The notes beneath the pieces were generated by a model. That model did not search any database. It was not told where the DNA came from and worked only from the letters and a program-made list of their open reading frames with translations. From the NCBI GenBank assembly GCA_028047635.1, contig JAOFXR010000003.1:37057-101056 (forward strand): a stretch of DNA of 64,000 nt, written 5' to 3'. The position numbers and the translations under genes are program-made. Within the stretch, counting starts at the first letter, position 1. Every line of letters starts with the position of its first letter. This DNA is from Verrucomicrobiales bacterium (GTDB taxonomy: Bacteria; Verrucomicrobiota; Verrucomicrobiia; Verrucomicrobiales; DEV007). This document shows positions 37,402 to 45,903 of the stretch, in pieces.

Positions 37402-37948
37402 ATGAATCTTGATTTGTCCAGTCTACCCACTTTGTGGTCGCTGATCGGAGGAGCCTGTCTCCTTCTTCTGTTCGTATTTGGATGAATCGCCCTGATAATC
37501 AAGTTATCAAAAAAGCCATCCGGCCCACCCCGTAGACTTTCAGATCGCGGAACCCTCCGCGGATCGACTGGATCTACCGGAAGAAACAGATGAAGAGGAA
37601 GAAGACGACCCTACCGCTCCGATTTCTCCCATCGTCGCGATGTCGAGTTCCCCTCATGACAGCCATCGCGACCTCACCGTGGACAATTCACTCGTTAAAA
37701 GCATCGATCTGCTCGACAGCCTGATCCGCTCAGGAAACCGTCAGTCGAAGGCAGATGTCGTGAAGCAACTCGACATCTTGCAAAGTGACTTCATCGGCTT
37801 GCTCAAACACTGCTCATTCAAATCCTTCGCCTTCGAACCTGGAACACAAGTCACCGCCGCGATGCGCAGCCGAATGGCCCAGAAGGCTCCCAGTAAAAGC
37901 GGAAGCCCTGCCACCACTCTTGTCCAAACACTCCATGGGTTTGCATGA
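37402..37948 (+). pseudogene. membrane-anchored protein gene, apparently broken
   Basis: An ATG at 37402 starts 27 codons (MNLDLSSLPTLWSLIGGACL then LLLFVFG) that look like an N-terminal membrane anchor and stop at TGA 37483-37485. From 37499 a different frame stays open to TGA 37948 and encodes an acidic linker (DLPEETDEEEEDDPTAP) and a helical segment (VKSIDLLDSLIRSGNRQSKADVVKQ) ending KSFAFEPGTQVTAAMRSRM. The two parts read like one anchor-linker-domain protein split by a nonsense codon and a frameshift. The 3' end may also be shifted. I do not assign a family. Confidence 0.45.
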
Positions 37949-38041
37949 CGATCCCACACTTCATCGGTCATCGTCATGAGCCGTATGAAAAAGTTCTCCG
38001 CAGTCTCCATTTTGATTCGAGTGACTTGTTTTAGAAACCTA

Positions 38042-38839
38042 TCATACCGTCGGCCGCACTATCTCTTCAACCTCTACCCTCATTGAGATTAAGTCGACTG
38101 GACTTCCAAACTGGGTGTATACCGCGACATCAGCCGCATCGCGACCATAGGCAATCGCAATACGAGCACCACCGAGAGTATCCTGAGTAGGATCAAATGT
38201 ATACCACCGACCACCCACATAAGCTTCAAACCAGGCGTGCAGATCCACCGGCCTCAATGTTTCCAGATAACCAACCACCAGCCCTGAAGGAATTGAAAGC
38301 GCACGGCAAATCGCGATACCCACGTGAGCCATATCCCGACAGACTGCTTCGGAACGTTGGCTCACTTCACAAGCGCTGATAATCTCACCGCCCAGCTCGG
38401 GCGCATAGCGAATCAAGTTCCTAATGTAATTTACAATCGCCGCACATTGATCGTATCCGGCGGCATATCCCTGTGTTACTTCAGCCGCTAGTTCGGGAAA
38501 GCGATCCGATTCACAGAAACGACTCGGAAAAAGATATTAAATCGTCTCATGTGGAAGATTGTCCACCTCCACAAAGGGAGCTCCCGGCTCTGAATCTGAG
38601 GCACTCGTCGTCTCGACAAATACAGAAGAGGAAAGAGAAAAATCACCACTTGGCGCATGGACACGCTGGCAAAGATTGCCAAATGAATCGGTGAATTCGT
38701 GAGCCGTCACTTCTCCGGACATCAAGAACTCATCGCGAGCAATCCACTGTTGATTGCCACTTCTCGGGCGCAGCATGAACAAGAACGGCGTTGAAACCGA
38801 GAGATTGAAGTCGAGCTGGCAAGTTGCATGAATCCACAT
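38042..38839 (-). pseudogene. transglutaminase-like protein gene with one in-frame TAA
   Basis: Starting at ATG 38839, 100 codons encode the N-terminal part (LDFNLSVSTPFLFMLRPRSG, then VEVDNLPHETI) and end at TAA 38537-38539. The same frame then continues without shift as [40 protein letters not shown] and into the core with the nucleophile Cys in [19 protein letters not shown] and the catalytic His in [19 protein letters not shown], to the stop at 38042. The whole is 265 codons, the normal length for transglutaminase-like cysteine peptidases. The lesion is a single codon (possibly from CAA), so the gene is a recent pseudogene unless the stop is read through or is a sequencing error. Confidence 0.88.
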
Positions 38840-38969
38840 ACCCGAGTTTAAGCGATTTTTGCGCCAATACCGGAAATGATTGTCGCAATCAGAATTTCAT
38901 CTGAGCACAAAAAAGAGCAAGCGACTGCTCACTCACTCTTCCTGTTATAGCGAAAAAACGCTGCCTCAA

Positions 38970-39596
38970 TCAGTGAGCATGATCACAGGTGCAGGCATAC
39001 TCCTTATTCTCACAAGTCGGGCAGTCCGCGAGATTCAGATTGAACTTCACCGTCGCCGCCTTGCCATCGGGAGACCCCTTCAGCTGCACGACCACAGGGA
39101 AATCATTGCCATCAGGAAAGGCGATATCAGATAGGAGAACACCTCCTTCTTTGGTAAATTTCATCTTCGTTGGATTGGCGCGGCTTCCACCTATGAGCGA
39201 GGCCGTCTGAGTGGTAACAGGAATTAGCTTCCCGTCATCGTTCACCGCTGAGATCCGAACCTTGCGATCATCGGTGACGAGAAACTCAACGTGAGGCTCA
39301 AGGTCATGAAGAATGCGACCACCATTCGGGCCGGCTTCGATTAAATCGTGCCCATGATCATGATCATGATCATGATCATGATCATGATCCTTGTGCTCAG
39401 CGTGATCGTCTTTCTTACCCTTTTCGTGATCGTGATCGTCGTGACCTTTTTCGCCGTGCTCATGACCGTCGTTCTCATGATGCCCGTCGTGGTCATGATC
39501 ATGATCGTGATCACCGGATTCTTTGTTGCATGCCGGAGTCAGCGCGAAAGACGTTGCGGCCAGGAGAAGTACAAAACGTGACAGGGTCTTTTTCAT
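38970..39596 (-). CDS. His/Asp-rich metal-binding lipoprotein of efflux operon
   Basis: 208 residues. Signal with lipobox ALTPAC and then about 60 residues dominated by His, Asp, Glu, Gly and Lys (GDHDHDHDHDGHHENDGHEH). The tract includes a pure His-Asp run encoded by a CATGAT microsatellite. A folded C-terminal part follows, with EAGPNGGRILHDLEPHVEFL and DDRKVRISAVNDDG, ending CPTCENKEYACTCDHAH, which adds cysteines and histidines. Probably a periplasmic, membrane-anchored metal scavenger or chaperone feeding the RND pump; the gene starts 41 bases after the pump gene on the same strand. Metal identity unknown (Zn, Ni, Co or Cu possible). Confidence 0.82.
   Translation of the reverse strand: MKKTLSRFVLLLAATSFALTPACNKESGDHDHDHDHDGHHENDGHEHGEKGHDDHDHEKGKKDDHAEHKDHDHDHDHDHDHGHDLIEAGPNGGRILHDLEPHVEFLVTDDRKVRISAVNDDGKLIPVTTQTASLIGGSRANPTKMKFTKEGGVLLSDIAFPDGNDFPVVVQLKGSPDGKAATVKFNLNLADCPTCENKEYACTCDHAH
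39353..39388. repeat. hexanucleotide microsatellite (CATGAT)6
   Basis: Six exact tandem CATGAT units within the lipoprotein gene. On the minus coding strand they read as alternating His-Asp codons. Unit number can change in frame by slippage because the unit is six bases, so tract length could vary without a frameshift. Confidence 0.95.
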
Positions 39597-39637
39597 ATTA
39601 GTTGGATGGTTCGTTGGGGTATTTATTCAAAATAAGC

Positions 39638-42600
39638 TTAAAGCGAGGCGGCGGAATTCCGGAAAATAGAGGTCTCGGAAGCTTTCTTTCCGAAAATCCG
39701 AAACAGGGCAGGTGTCACCATCAACCCTAGAAACGTTGAACTGATGAGGCCCCCGACGATAACCACCGCGACCGGATTCAGAATCTCTTTTCCAGGCTCA
39801 TCTGCGGCGAGCACCAATGGAATCAGCGCGATGCCGGCGGAGAGCGCTGTCATCAGAACAGGAACCAGTCGCTCTTCAGTTCCCCGCTCGATCATTTCAC
39901 GATCGAATGCCTCCCCCTCATGTCTCATCAAGTGCAGATAGTGCGACAACATCATAATCGTATTTCGCGCTGCAATTCCCGAGATAGCGATGAACCCGAC
40001 AAGAGTGGCAATGCTCACGGTGTCCAATTCCAGCTTCGTATAAAGAATTCCGCCAATCAGGGAAATAGGAATATTCAATAAAACTAACAGAACGAAAAAG
40101 GTGCTTCTAAAATAGCTGAATAGCAAAAGGACAATCACCAGTAAAATCACCGAAGACATAATCAGAATTCGTCGCTTCGCGTCGGCCTGCGCGGCGTATT
40201 CGCCTTCGAAAGAAAGGCTGTAACCGACAGGAAGATCAAGCTTTTCACTGACTTCCCGCTGAAGCTGCTCGACCATGGAATTCAAGTCACTCGAAGTCGG
40301 GTTGATCGAGACGACAAATCGCCGGCGAGTGTTCTCCCTCAGGATCGTGTTGGGACCGCTCGCCTGCCGAATGTCGGCGACGTAGCTGAGAGGAATACGC
40401 TTACCACTCAAGGTGTCGATGTAGAGGCGCCCCAATTTTTCAGGTGACTCGCGCCACTCTTCCGGCAACCTCACAACAAGATCATAAACGCGCTGGTTCT
40501 CAAAAATCTCCGTGACCGGCTCCCCTCCCATGAGCGCACCAAGTTCTTCGTTTAACTTCCCGGGGCTCACGCCGTAAGCAAGAGCACGTTGCCTATCCAC
40601 TTCAATCCGGAGCTGGGGAATCGGAGCCTGCTGCTCGATCCTCGCCTCTTCGAGACCGGGAATCTCCCGTGCAATTTCGGCAATCTCGGTTCCGAGACGT
40701 CGCAATTCATCGAGGTCATTTCCGTAGACTTTCACTGCAATTTTCGCGGAAACGCCACTGAGCATGTGCCCGATCCGGTCGGCAAGTGGCCCACTGATCG
40801 CGCTAAAAGTTCCGGGGATGCCTCGCATCGTCGAACGAATATCAGCAATGACTTCGTCGCGACTTCTTTCCTCCGACTCTGTAAAGTCGATTTCGAATTC
40901 CACCGTTGAAACAGGCACGACGTGATCGCCCCGCTCAGCCCTGCCCGCGCGATAGCCAACGGTTTCCACTTCCGGAATTTCGAGAAGCAAATCCATTGCC
41001 GTGTTTGCCATGTCCGTCGTTTGCTTCAGCGAAGTTCCCGGAGCCATCGTCGTGGCCACCACCGCAGTCGGCTCACGGAAAGCAGGAAGGAAGTTCCCTC
41101 CCATCCCCGAATAGATCACCGCGGAAACGGCCATGAGACTCAATGACAGCGCGAGAACGAGAAACGGCTGGCTCAGGGCAAAGCGAAGCAAGGTATGGTG
41201 AAAGCCACGTTTGAGCCAACGAACTCCGATTGGATCGTCGTGGGCTTTCCCAGGTTTGGGATTCAATAAGTATGAACTGAGAACCGGGATGACTGTGAGC
41301 GAAACCACAAACGACGCCGCCATGCTCACGATCGTAGCAATCGCAATCGGAGCGAAAAGACGACCCTCGACGCCACTGAGTCCGAGCAGTGGCACGAACA
41401 CCAAAATGATGAGAACCGTCGCATACAGAATCGAAGAGCGGACCTCCGCCGAGGCGAGAGCGATGACTTCGATGCGTGACGCTTTCTCCCCTTTTGCCGC
41501 ATTTTCCCGAAGACGGCGAAAAACGTTTTCAACATCAACAATCGCATCATCCACGACCATTCCGATCGCCACTGCGAAGCCACCGAGGGTCATCGAATTC
41601 ACGGTGAGACCGACAAAATCAAACACCAAAATCGAAATCGCTAGCGACAAGGGAATTGCGGTGAGAGTGATCAAGGTGACCCTGAAATTGAGAAGGAACA
41701 AAAAGAGGATCACCGCGACCATGATCGCTCCATCGCGAAGCGCATCAGAGAGGTTACCAATCGACAGCCCAATGAAATCAGCCTGCCGATAAACGACGAG
41801 CAGTTCTGTTCCTTCTGGTAACGTCTCCCGTAAAGTATCGAGTCGATCTTCGACGGCCTCTGTTAGCGCAATCGTATCGAAGCCCGGAGATTTCGTGACG
41901 CTAAGAAGGACACCGGGATAACCAAACGCTTGATCTTTTCCCTGCGAAATCTTCATCTCACGGGAACCCATTCCCGCGTCACCGCGCATCGGTTCCACGC
42001 CCCACTTCACCGTCGCGACATCGGAAAGACGAATCGGACGGTCGTTATCATGACTCACGACCGTTCTCGCAATTTCATCGAGATCGGTCGTCATCGCGAG
42101 ATTTCGCACCATGATTTCCTGAGCCGATCCGGTCAGAAAGCCACCCGTCGTATTGCTCACCGCATGTGCAGCCGCTTCACGGACTTCGTCAAAAGTGACA
42201 CCGAGGGCCAGCATCTTATTCGGTTGCGGCTGAACGTGCAGCTGCTTGACGCCGCCGCCCATCGCAAGCACCTCAGCAATGCCCGGAACCGACTTCAAGG
42301 AAGTCGCCACGGTCCAATCGACGAGGGTTCTCAGATCCCGTGGAGCGGTTTTTCCGGAGGGATCAACGAGACCGACTAACATGATTTCCCCCATCAAGGA
42401 GGCGACCGGTGTCATGTAGGGACTGACACCTTCCGGCAGAAGTTCAGCCGCTCCTGTCATCCGTTCCTGAACGAACTGACGCGCTTGGTAAATGTCAGTG
42501 TCCCAGTCGAATTCGACAAAAACGAGGGAGAGCGAGATATCGTTGACCGAGCGAAGGCGCGTCACTCCGTTCACACCCATGAGCGCGTTTTCGAGCGGAA

Positions 42601-42799
42601 TCGTCACGAGCGTTTCCACCTCTTCCGGAGCAAACCCGGGTGCCTCCGTGAGAATGATTACAGTTGGCTTGGTGAGGTCGGGTAACACCTCAACCGGCAA
42701 CTCGCTGACTTTCTTAATTCCAAGCCCGAGCAACATCGCAGCAAGCACAACGACGAGAGCGCGTTGCGCGAGCGAAAATCGAATGAGGGTATTAAGCAT
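39638..42799 (-). CDS. heavy-metal/RND efflux pump, inner-membrane subunit (CusA/CzcA-like)
   Basis: 1053 residues, the size of RND transporters. Starts MLNTLIRFSLAQRALVVVLA with TM1, has the large periplasmic loop, and the second half begins near FALSQPFLVLALSLSLMAVS. The TM4 motif region near residue 410 is AIGMVVDDAIVDVEN, which retains the paired acidic residues used for proton relay but differs from the DFG start of CzcA. TM segments near the C-terminus (ISGIAARNTIMMLSHYLHLM, VAVVIVGGLISSTFLGLMV) are intact. It expels substrate with proton import in complex with the adaptor and TolC-like channel encoded upstream. Metal export is inferred from the His-rich neighbours; the pump sequence alone does not fix the substrate. 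Confidence 0.92.
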   Translation of the reverse strand: MLNTLIRFSLAQRALVVVLAAMLLGLGIKKVSELPVEVLPDLTKPTVIILTEAPGFAPEEVETLVTIPLENALMGVNGVTRLRSVNDISLSLVFVEFDWDTDIYQARQFVQERMTGAAELLPEGVSPYMTPVASLMGEIMLVGLVDPSGKTAPRDLRTLVDWTVATSLKSVPGIAEVLAMGGGVKQLHVQPQPNKMLALGVTFDEVREAAAHAVSNTTGGFLTGSAQEIMVRNLAMTTDLDEIARTVVSHDNDRPIRLSDVATVKWGVEPMRGDAGMGSREMKISQGKDQAFGYPGVLLSVTKSPGFDTIALTEAVEDRLDTLRETLPEGTELLVVYRQADFIGLSIGNLSDALRDGAIMVAVILFLFLLNFRVTLITLTAIPLSLAISILVFDFVGLTVNSMTLGGFAVAIGMVVDDAIVDVENVFRRLRENAAKGEKASRIEVIALASAEVRSSILYATVLIILVFVPLLGLSGVEGRLFAPIAIATIVSMAASFVVSLTVIPVLSSYLLNPKPGKAHDDPIGVRWLKRGFHHTLLRFALSQPFLVLALSLSLMAVSAVIYSGMGGNFLPAFREPTAVVATTMAPGTSLKQTTDMANTAMDLLLEIPEVETVGYRAGRAERGDHVVPVSTVEFEIDFTESEERSRDEVIADIRSTMRGIPGTFSAISGPLADRIGHMLSGVSAKIAVKVYGNDLDELRRLGTEIAEIAREIPGLEEARIEQQAPIPQLRIEVDRQRALAYGVSPGKLNEELGALMGGEPVTEIFENQRVYDLVVRLPEEWRESPEKLGRLYIDTLSGKRIPLSYVADIRQASGPNTILRENTRRRFVVSINPTSSDLNSMVEQLQREVSEKLDLPVGYSLSFEGEYAAQADAKRRILIMSSVILLVIVLLLFSYFRSTFFVLLVLLNIPISLIGGILYTKLELDTVSIATLVGFIAISGIAARNTIMMLSHYLHLMRHEGEAFDREMIERGTEERLVPVLMTALSAGIALIPLVLAADEPGKEILNPVAVVIVGGLISSTFLGLMVTPALFRIFGKKASETSIFRNSAASL

Positions 42800-42814
42800 T
42801 TCAGAAGGGTTCGG

Positions 42815-43969
42815 TTAAGCGTTGCTCGCGGCACGCTTCTTCCAAAGTGACTGGGCCAAAATGAGACAAAGCAGCGTCGCAATTCCCGCCCAAATCAGGA
42901 TCGCAAGTTGCACGTAGGAAGTAGAGCCGCTTTTTTTTCCTCCCGATTGAGAAACCTCATTTTCAGCTTTTTGCGAATCACTCATCTCGGAACCGTCTTC
43001 GTTGTGTTCATGTCCATGGGCAGCATCGAGCGCTTCCTTCAACGAGATGCCACTCCCCCCGCCGGCGAAACTGAGCGCGTAGGAACCATGCGTAACCACT
43101 TCGTCTCCGGGAAAGAGACCGGAAAGCACTTCGATGTGAGTATCGTTCTGTTCACCGAGCACGACGGGCGCCCTGACAAATGCATTCGCCAATTCAAAAT
43201 CCTCGACAAAAACGACCCGCTTTGTCGGATCTCCCTGAAGAGCAGTTCGGGGAACCGCTGAGACATTCTCGCGAGAGCCGGTAATGATGGAAAACTCTAC
43301 CCGCATCCCCGGCTGTAACTTCCGGTCCTTGTTATCGAGCTCAAAAATGCCTTCGACTGCGCCTGCTTCGCGATTGGCGTTGACGCCGTATCGGGTCATG
43401 ACGGCATCGATCACTTCGCCACCGAGCGCAGGCACCTTGATACGCGCTTTTGTGCCGGGAACAATTCCCGATGCCTCGGGCTCAGGAATGACGGCAACCG
43501 CCCACACGCTGGAGCGGTCCGAAATATCGAGAAGATCTTCAGCCGGATCAACCGGTTCACCGAGACGAATGTGGGAATCGACAACGAGCCCCGCCTGAAG
43601 CGCTTTTAACTCAATCGTCGGGGGAGGATTTCCGGGCTGACGACTTTCGATGTGAACTAGCACTTCACCAGCTCTAACACTATCCCCTACTTGCACATTA
43701 AGCTTCACAACCCGTCCGGAAATGCGCGAGGAAAGCGCGGAGCGATTTGCTGGAATCTCCTCAATCCGACCGATCGCGAATACGGTGGATTCAAAAGTTC
43801 TTTCTTCCACCGCGACTTTTTCAATCCTTAAATTCGCGACGGCGGTCTCGTTGAGAATGATCGTGTTGGCAGCACGATCATCTTCGATCGCCGCTTCAGA
43901 AGCAGACCCAAAGCTTGCGATGCCGAGCGAAATACTGGCGATAAAAATGCAGTAACGTTTCCAGATCAT
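42815..43969 (-). CDS. RND periplasmic adaptor (HlyD/CusB family) with C-terminal TM helix
   Basis: 384 residues. Signal-like N-terminus (MIWKRYCIFIASISLGIASFG), then ALSSRISGRVVKLNVQVGDSVRAGEVLVHIES, the lipoyl/barrel-sandwich part, and beta-barrel and membrane-proximal domains (LQPGMRVEFSII, LFPGDEVVTHGSYAL). Near the end is a short His/Asp/Glu stretch (AAHGHEHNEDGSE) and one strong hydrophobic helix (YVQLAILIWAGIATLLCLIL) followed by KKR. That extra C-terminal helix is unusual for adaptors. It bridges the RND pump and the outer-membrane channel. Overlaps the upstream TolC-like gene by four bases. Confidence 0.9.
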   Translation of the reverse strand: MIWKRYCIFIASISLGIASFGSASEAAIEDDRAANTIILNETAVANLRIEKVAVEERTFESTVFAIGRIEEIPANRSALSSRISGRVVKLNVQVGDSVRAGEVLVHIESRQPGNPPPTIELKALQAGLVVDSHIRLGEPVDPAEDLLDISDRSSVWAVAVIPEPEASGIVPGTKARIKVPALGGEVIDAVMTRYGVNANREAGAVEGIFELDNKDRKLQPGMRVEFSIITGSRENVSAVPRTALQGDPTKRVVFVEDFELANAFVRAPVVLGEQNDTHIEVLSGLFPGDEVVTHGSYALSFAGGGSGISLKEALDAAHGHEHNEDGSEMSDSQKAENEVSQSGGKKSGSTSYVQLAILIWAGIATLLCLILAQSLWKKRAASNA

Positions 43970-45246
43970 TTCGAAGAAGGGGTAATATTGAGATTCGGAT
44001 AGTCCCCCGATACATAGCGAACTGTCGCGGCGGCCCGGTGATAATCGGCAGTGAATTGGACGGATGCATCTTGCAGTTCAAGCACCTGCTGCTGAGCCTG
44101 CTGCACCTGAATGAGACTCGCCTGCCCCTCTTGATAGGCTTTGCGGTATTCCTTTAAATTCTGTTCTGCCAAATCCAACAACTCCCCTGAGGCTTCTGTT
44201 GCCAGTTCCCAGGAATTGCGACGCTGCTGAAACGCATTTTCACACTCGCTTCGAATGGTGAACGAAGCAGCTTCGACTCCTTTACCGGCAGCTTTCCGAT
44301 TGATCTTCGCTTTCTCAATGCCCTCCTGATTTCGATTGCGCAATGGAAGCGGAATTGAAACCCCGAAACCCGCGAACGAATTTCGCTCCAGCCCAATCGG
44401 TTCATCAACCGCATTTTCACCCTCGACAAAAAGCCTCACCGAAATATCTCCCCACCGATTCGCTTCCTCCAGTGCGATCGCCGCATTCGCTTCGTCAATT
44501 TTAGCGAGCGCGAGCACGTAATCGGGACGACGTCCCAGGATGGGCGAAAAATCGGGCTCGGTCGCCGGGGCACTTCCGGGAAGGCTCAAAGTTTCCGTGA
44601 TCGTCACCGAAGAAGTCGGCTCAATCCCGAGCACTTTATTCAGGGCCAGTAATTTCTGTGTTTCGACCGCATCCTGCCCTTTCGCAGCCTGTTCCAGCTT
44701 TCGCCCCGTGAGTGTCGCCTGCATCACATCAAGTGAAGAGACTTCACCACGCTTTTGCTGTTGCTTCAGGAAATTAACAATCTCGCGGTTCAACATGAGC
44801 AGCTTACGCTGGAGCTCAATTTGTTTGCGGGTCGCAAGCAAATCGACGATCGCGAGATCGACCTCTCCGGCGATCTCGCGCCTTCGGTCAGCAATTTCAG
44901 CCTCCGCGAGAAGCACTTCATATTTCTTCAGCCCCTTTTCTTTCTTCAGTCTCGAAGTGATGGGAAACCGCTGTGAAAAAGCGACTTCGTAATTCCTCTC
45001 CCCATCATCGAGACCAATGGCATCGCCGGACCGGGAGACCTCGAGCTGGGGATTAGCGAGCCGTCCCGCCCATCGAAAACTGGCAGCAGCGCGTTCGATT
45101 TCCAAGGCAGCAATGCCCAATTCGCGATTATTCGCGAGTGACAGGGCAATCGCCTCACTCCTGGAGAGCGAACGGACATCCGCCGCCTCAAGGGAGCTGC
45201 TTAGCGCCAGAACGGCCGGCAATAGAAGAATGAAGTAAAATCTCAT
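43966..45246 (-). CDS. TolC-family outer-membrane efflux channel
   Basis: About 426 residues from ATG 45246, which begins a signal peptide (MRFYFILLLPAVLALSSSLE); the open frame extends farther upstream but without a plausible start. The mature sequence has the OEP repeat pattern SRSEAIALSLANNRELGIAA, long coiled helices with many Ala, Leu, Glu and Gln residues, LPLRNRNQEGIEKAKINRKA and the second-half AYQEGQASLIQVQQAQQQVL. It forms the outer-membrane exit duct of the tripartite pump. Coupled to the adaptor gene by an ATGA overlap. Confidence 0.92.
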   Translation of the reverse strand: MRFYFILLLPAVLALSSSLEAADVRSLSRSEAIALSLANNRELGIAALEIERAAASFRWAGRLANPQLEVSRSGDAIGLDDGERNYEVAFSQRFPITSRLKKEKGLKKYEVLLAEAEIADRRREIAGEVDLAIVDLLATRKQIELQRKLLMLNREIVNFLKQQQKRGEVSSLDVMQATLTGRKLEQAAKGQDAVETQKLLALNKVLGIEPTSSVTITETLSLPGSAPATEPDFSPILGRRPDYVLALAKIDEANAAIALEEANRWGDISVRLFVEGENAVDEPIGLERNSFAGFGVSIPLPLRNRNQEGIEKAKINRKAAGKGVEAASFTIRSECENAFQQRRNSWELATEASGELLDLAEQNLKEYRKAYQEGQASLIQVQQAQQQVLELQDASVQFTADYHRAAATVRYVSGDYPNLNITPSSK

Positions 45247-45260
45247 CAGTGAGTGCTTGT

Positions 45261-45349
45261 GGGTGTAGTTCCGTTCCACGCGAGCCTTCTCTTGAGGCAC
45301 AATGGGTGCAGCGCGCGCAATCAAACCATACCGGGGAGGAACTACACCC
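45261..45349. promoter_or_regulatory. 12-bp perfect inverted repeat in leader of efflux genes
   Basis: GGGTGTAGTTCC at 45261-45272 and GGAACTACACCC at 45338-45349 are exact reverse complements separated by 65 bases. They lie in the 148-base gap between the small secreted-protein gene and the TolC-like gene, directly upstream of the TolC start. They could be paired operator half-sites, or the stem of a long leader hairpin on the minus-strand transcript. No metal regulator gene is adjacent to test this against. Confidence 0.6.
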
Positions 45350-45394
45350 CTGAACGGCGCTTGTCCGGCGAAGAAAAGCCGGAGCAGAGTTCGA

Positions 45395-45796
45395 TCAAAC
45401 CTGAAAGCGACCCGAGAAAAGAGGGTCGCAATGAACTGATGGCGGGGACTCGAGGGGCGGACCGTGCCAAATGTCCGCGACCGGATCGAATCGTCCGGCG
45501 TCAGAAAGAAAAACCGTATTTGAGGAATAGAAGCCGTCCAGGCCCTCAGTCGCAAGGAGGGATGGCACAAAGCCCGAAGCAGGCGCGATGACCTCTTCTA
45601 ATTCGACCACGCAATCGTCCGGGCAGGGCTCCGATTCAGAATGCGAATGCGTTGCTGCACTGTGCGGACAAACCTCAGCCGGGGCGTGAAAATCAATCCC
45701 AACCAGTGCCGCAAAATCACACATCTTCGCCTGCCCGCCGGAAGCGAGAAGTCCTAACGCGACCAAAAGGGCCGGTATCCGAAAGAGCAATGACAT
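45395..45796 (-). CDS. small secreted His/Cys-containing protein upstream of efflux operon
   Basis: About 133 residues from ATG 45796, which begins a signal peptide (MSLLFRIPALLVALGLLASG); an in-frame ATG 60 bases upstream is less likely. The mature part has AKMCDFAALVGIDFHAPAEV, CPHSAATHSHSESEPCPDDC and PSVHCDPLFSG. The mix of Cys and His suggests metal binding. No named family. Same strand and direction as the TolC/adaptor/RND genes, 148 bases upstream of TolC, so it may be the first gene of that operon or an independently started accessory gene. Confidence 0.65.
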   Translation of the reverse strand: MSLLFRIPALLVALGLLASGGQAKMCDFAALVGIDFHAPAEVCPHSAATHSHSESEPCPDDCVVELEEVIAPASGFVPSLLATEGLDGFYSSNTVFLSDAGRFDPVADIWHGPPLESPPSVHCDPLFSGRFQV

Positions 45797-45903
45797 CCTG
45801 AATAACCTCGTTTCGACGATGAAGCTGTCAATTTGAAAAATTTCTTCTCTAGCCATTGGCGCATCGCAGGAAACACGGTAGAATTTCGGCCCCCTAGAAT
45901 TGC

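Noticed and set aside
37741..38010. Minus-strand open frame of about 89 codons opposite the broken anchor gene
   Set aside because: No family signature, and it lies antisense to the more convincing acidic-linker reading; treated as a shadow.
45247..45570. Upstream extension of the TolC-like gene in the same frame
   Set aside because: The extension overlaps the small secreted-protein gene, is Arg/Pro-rich and has no signal peptide; the ATG at 45246 starts a proper signal sequence.
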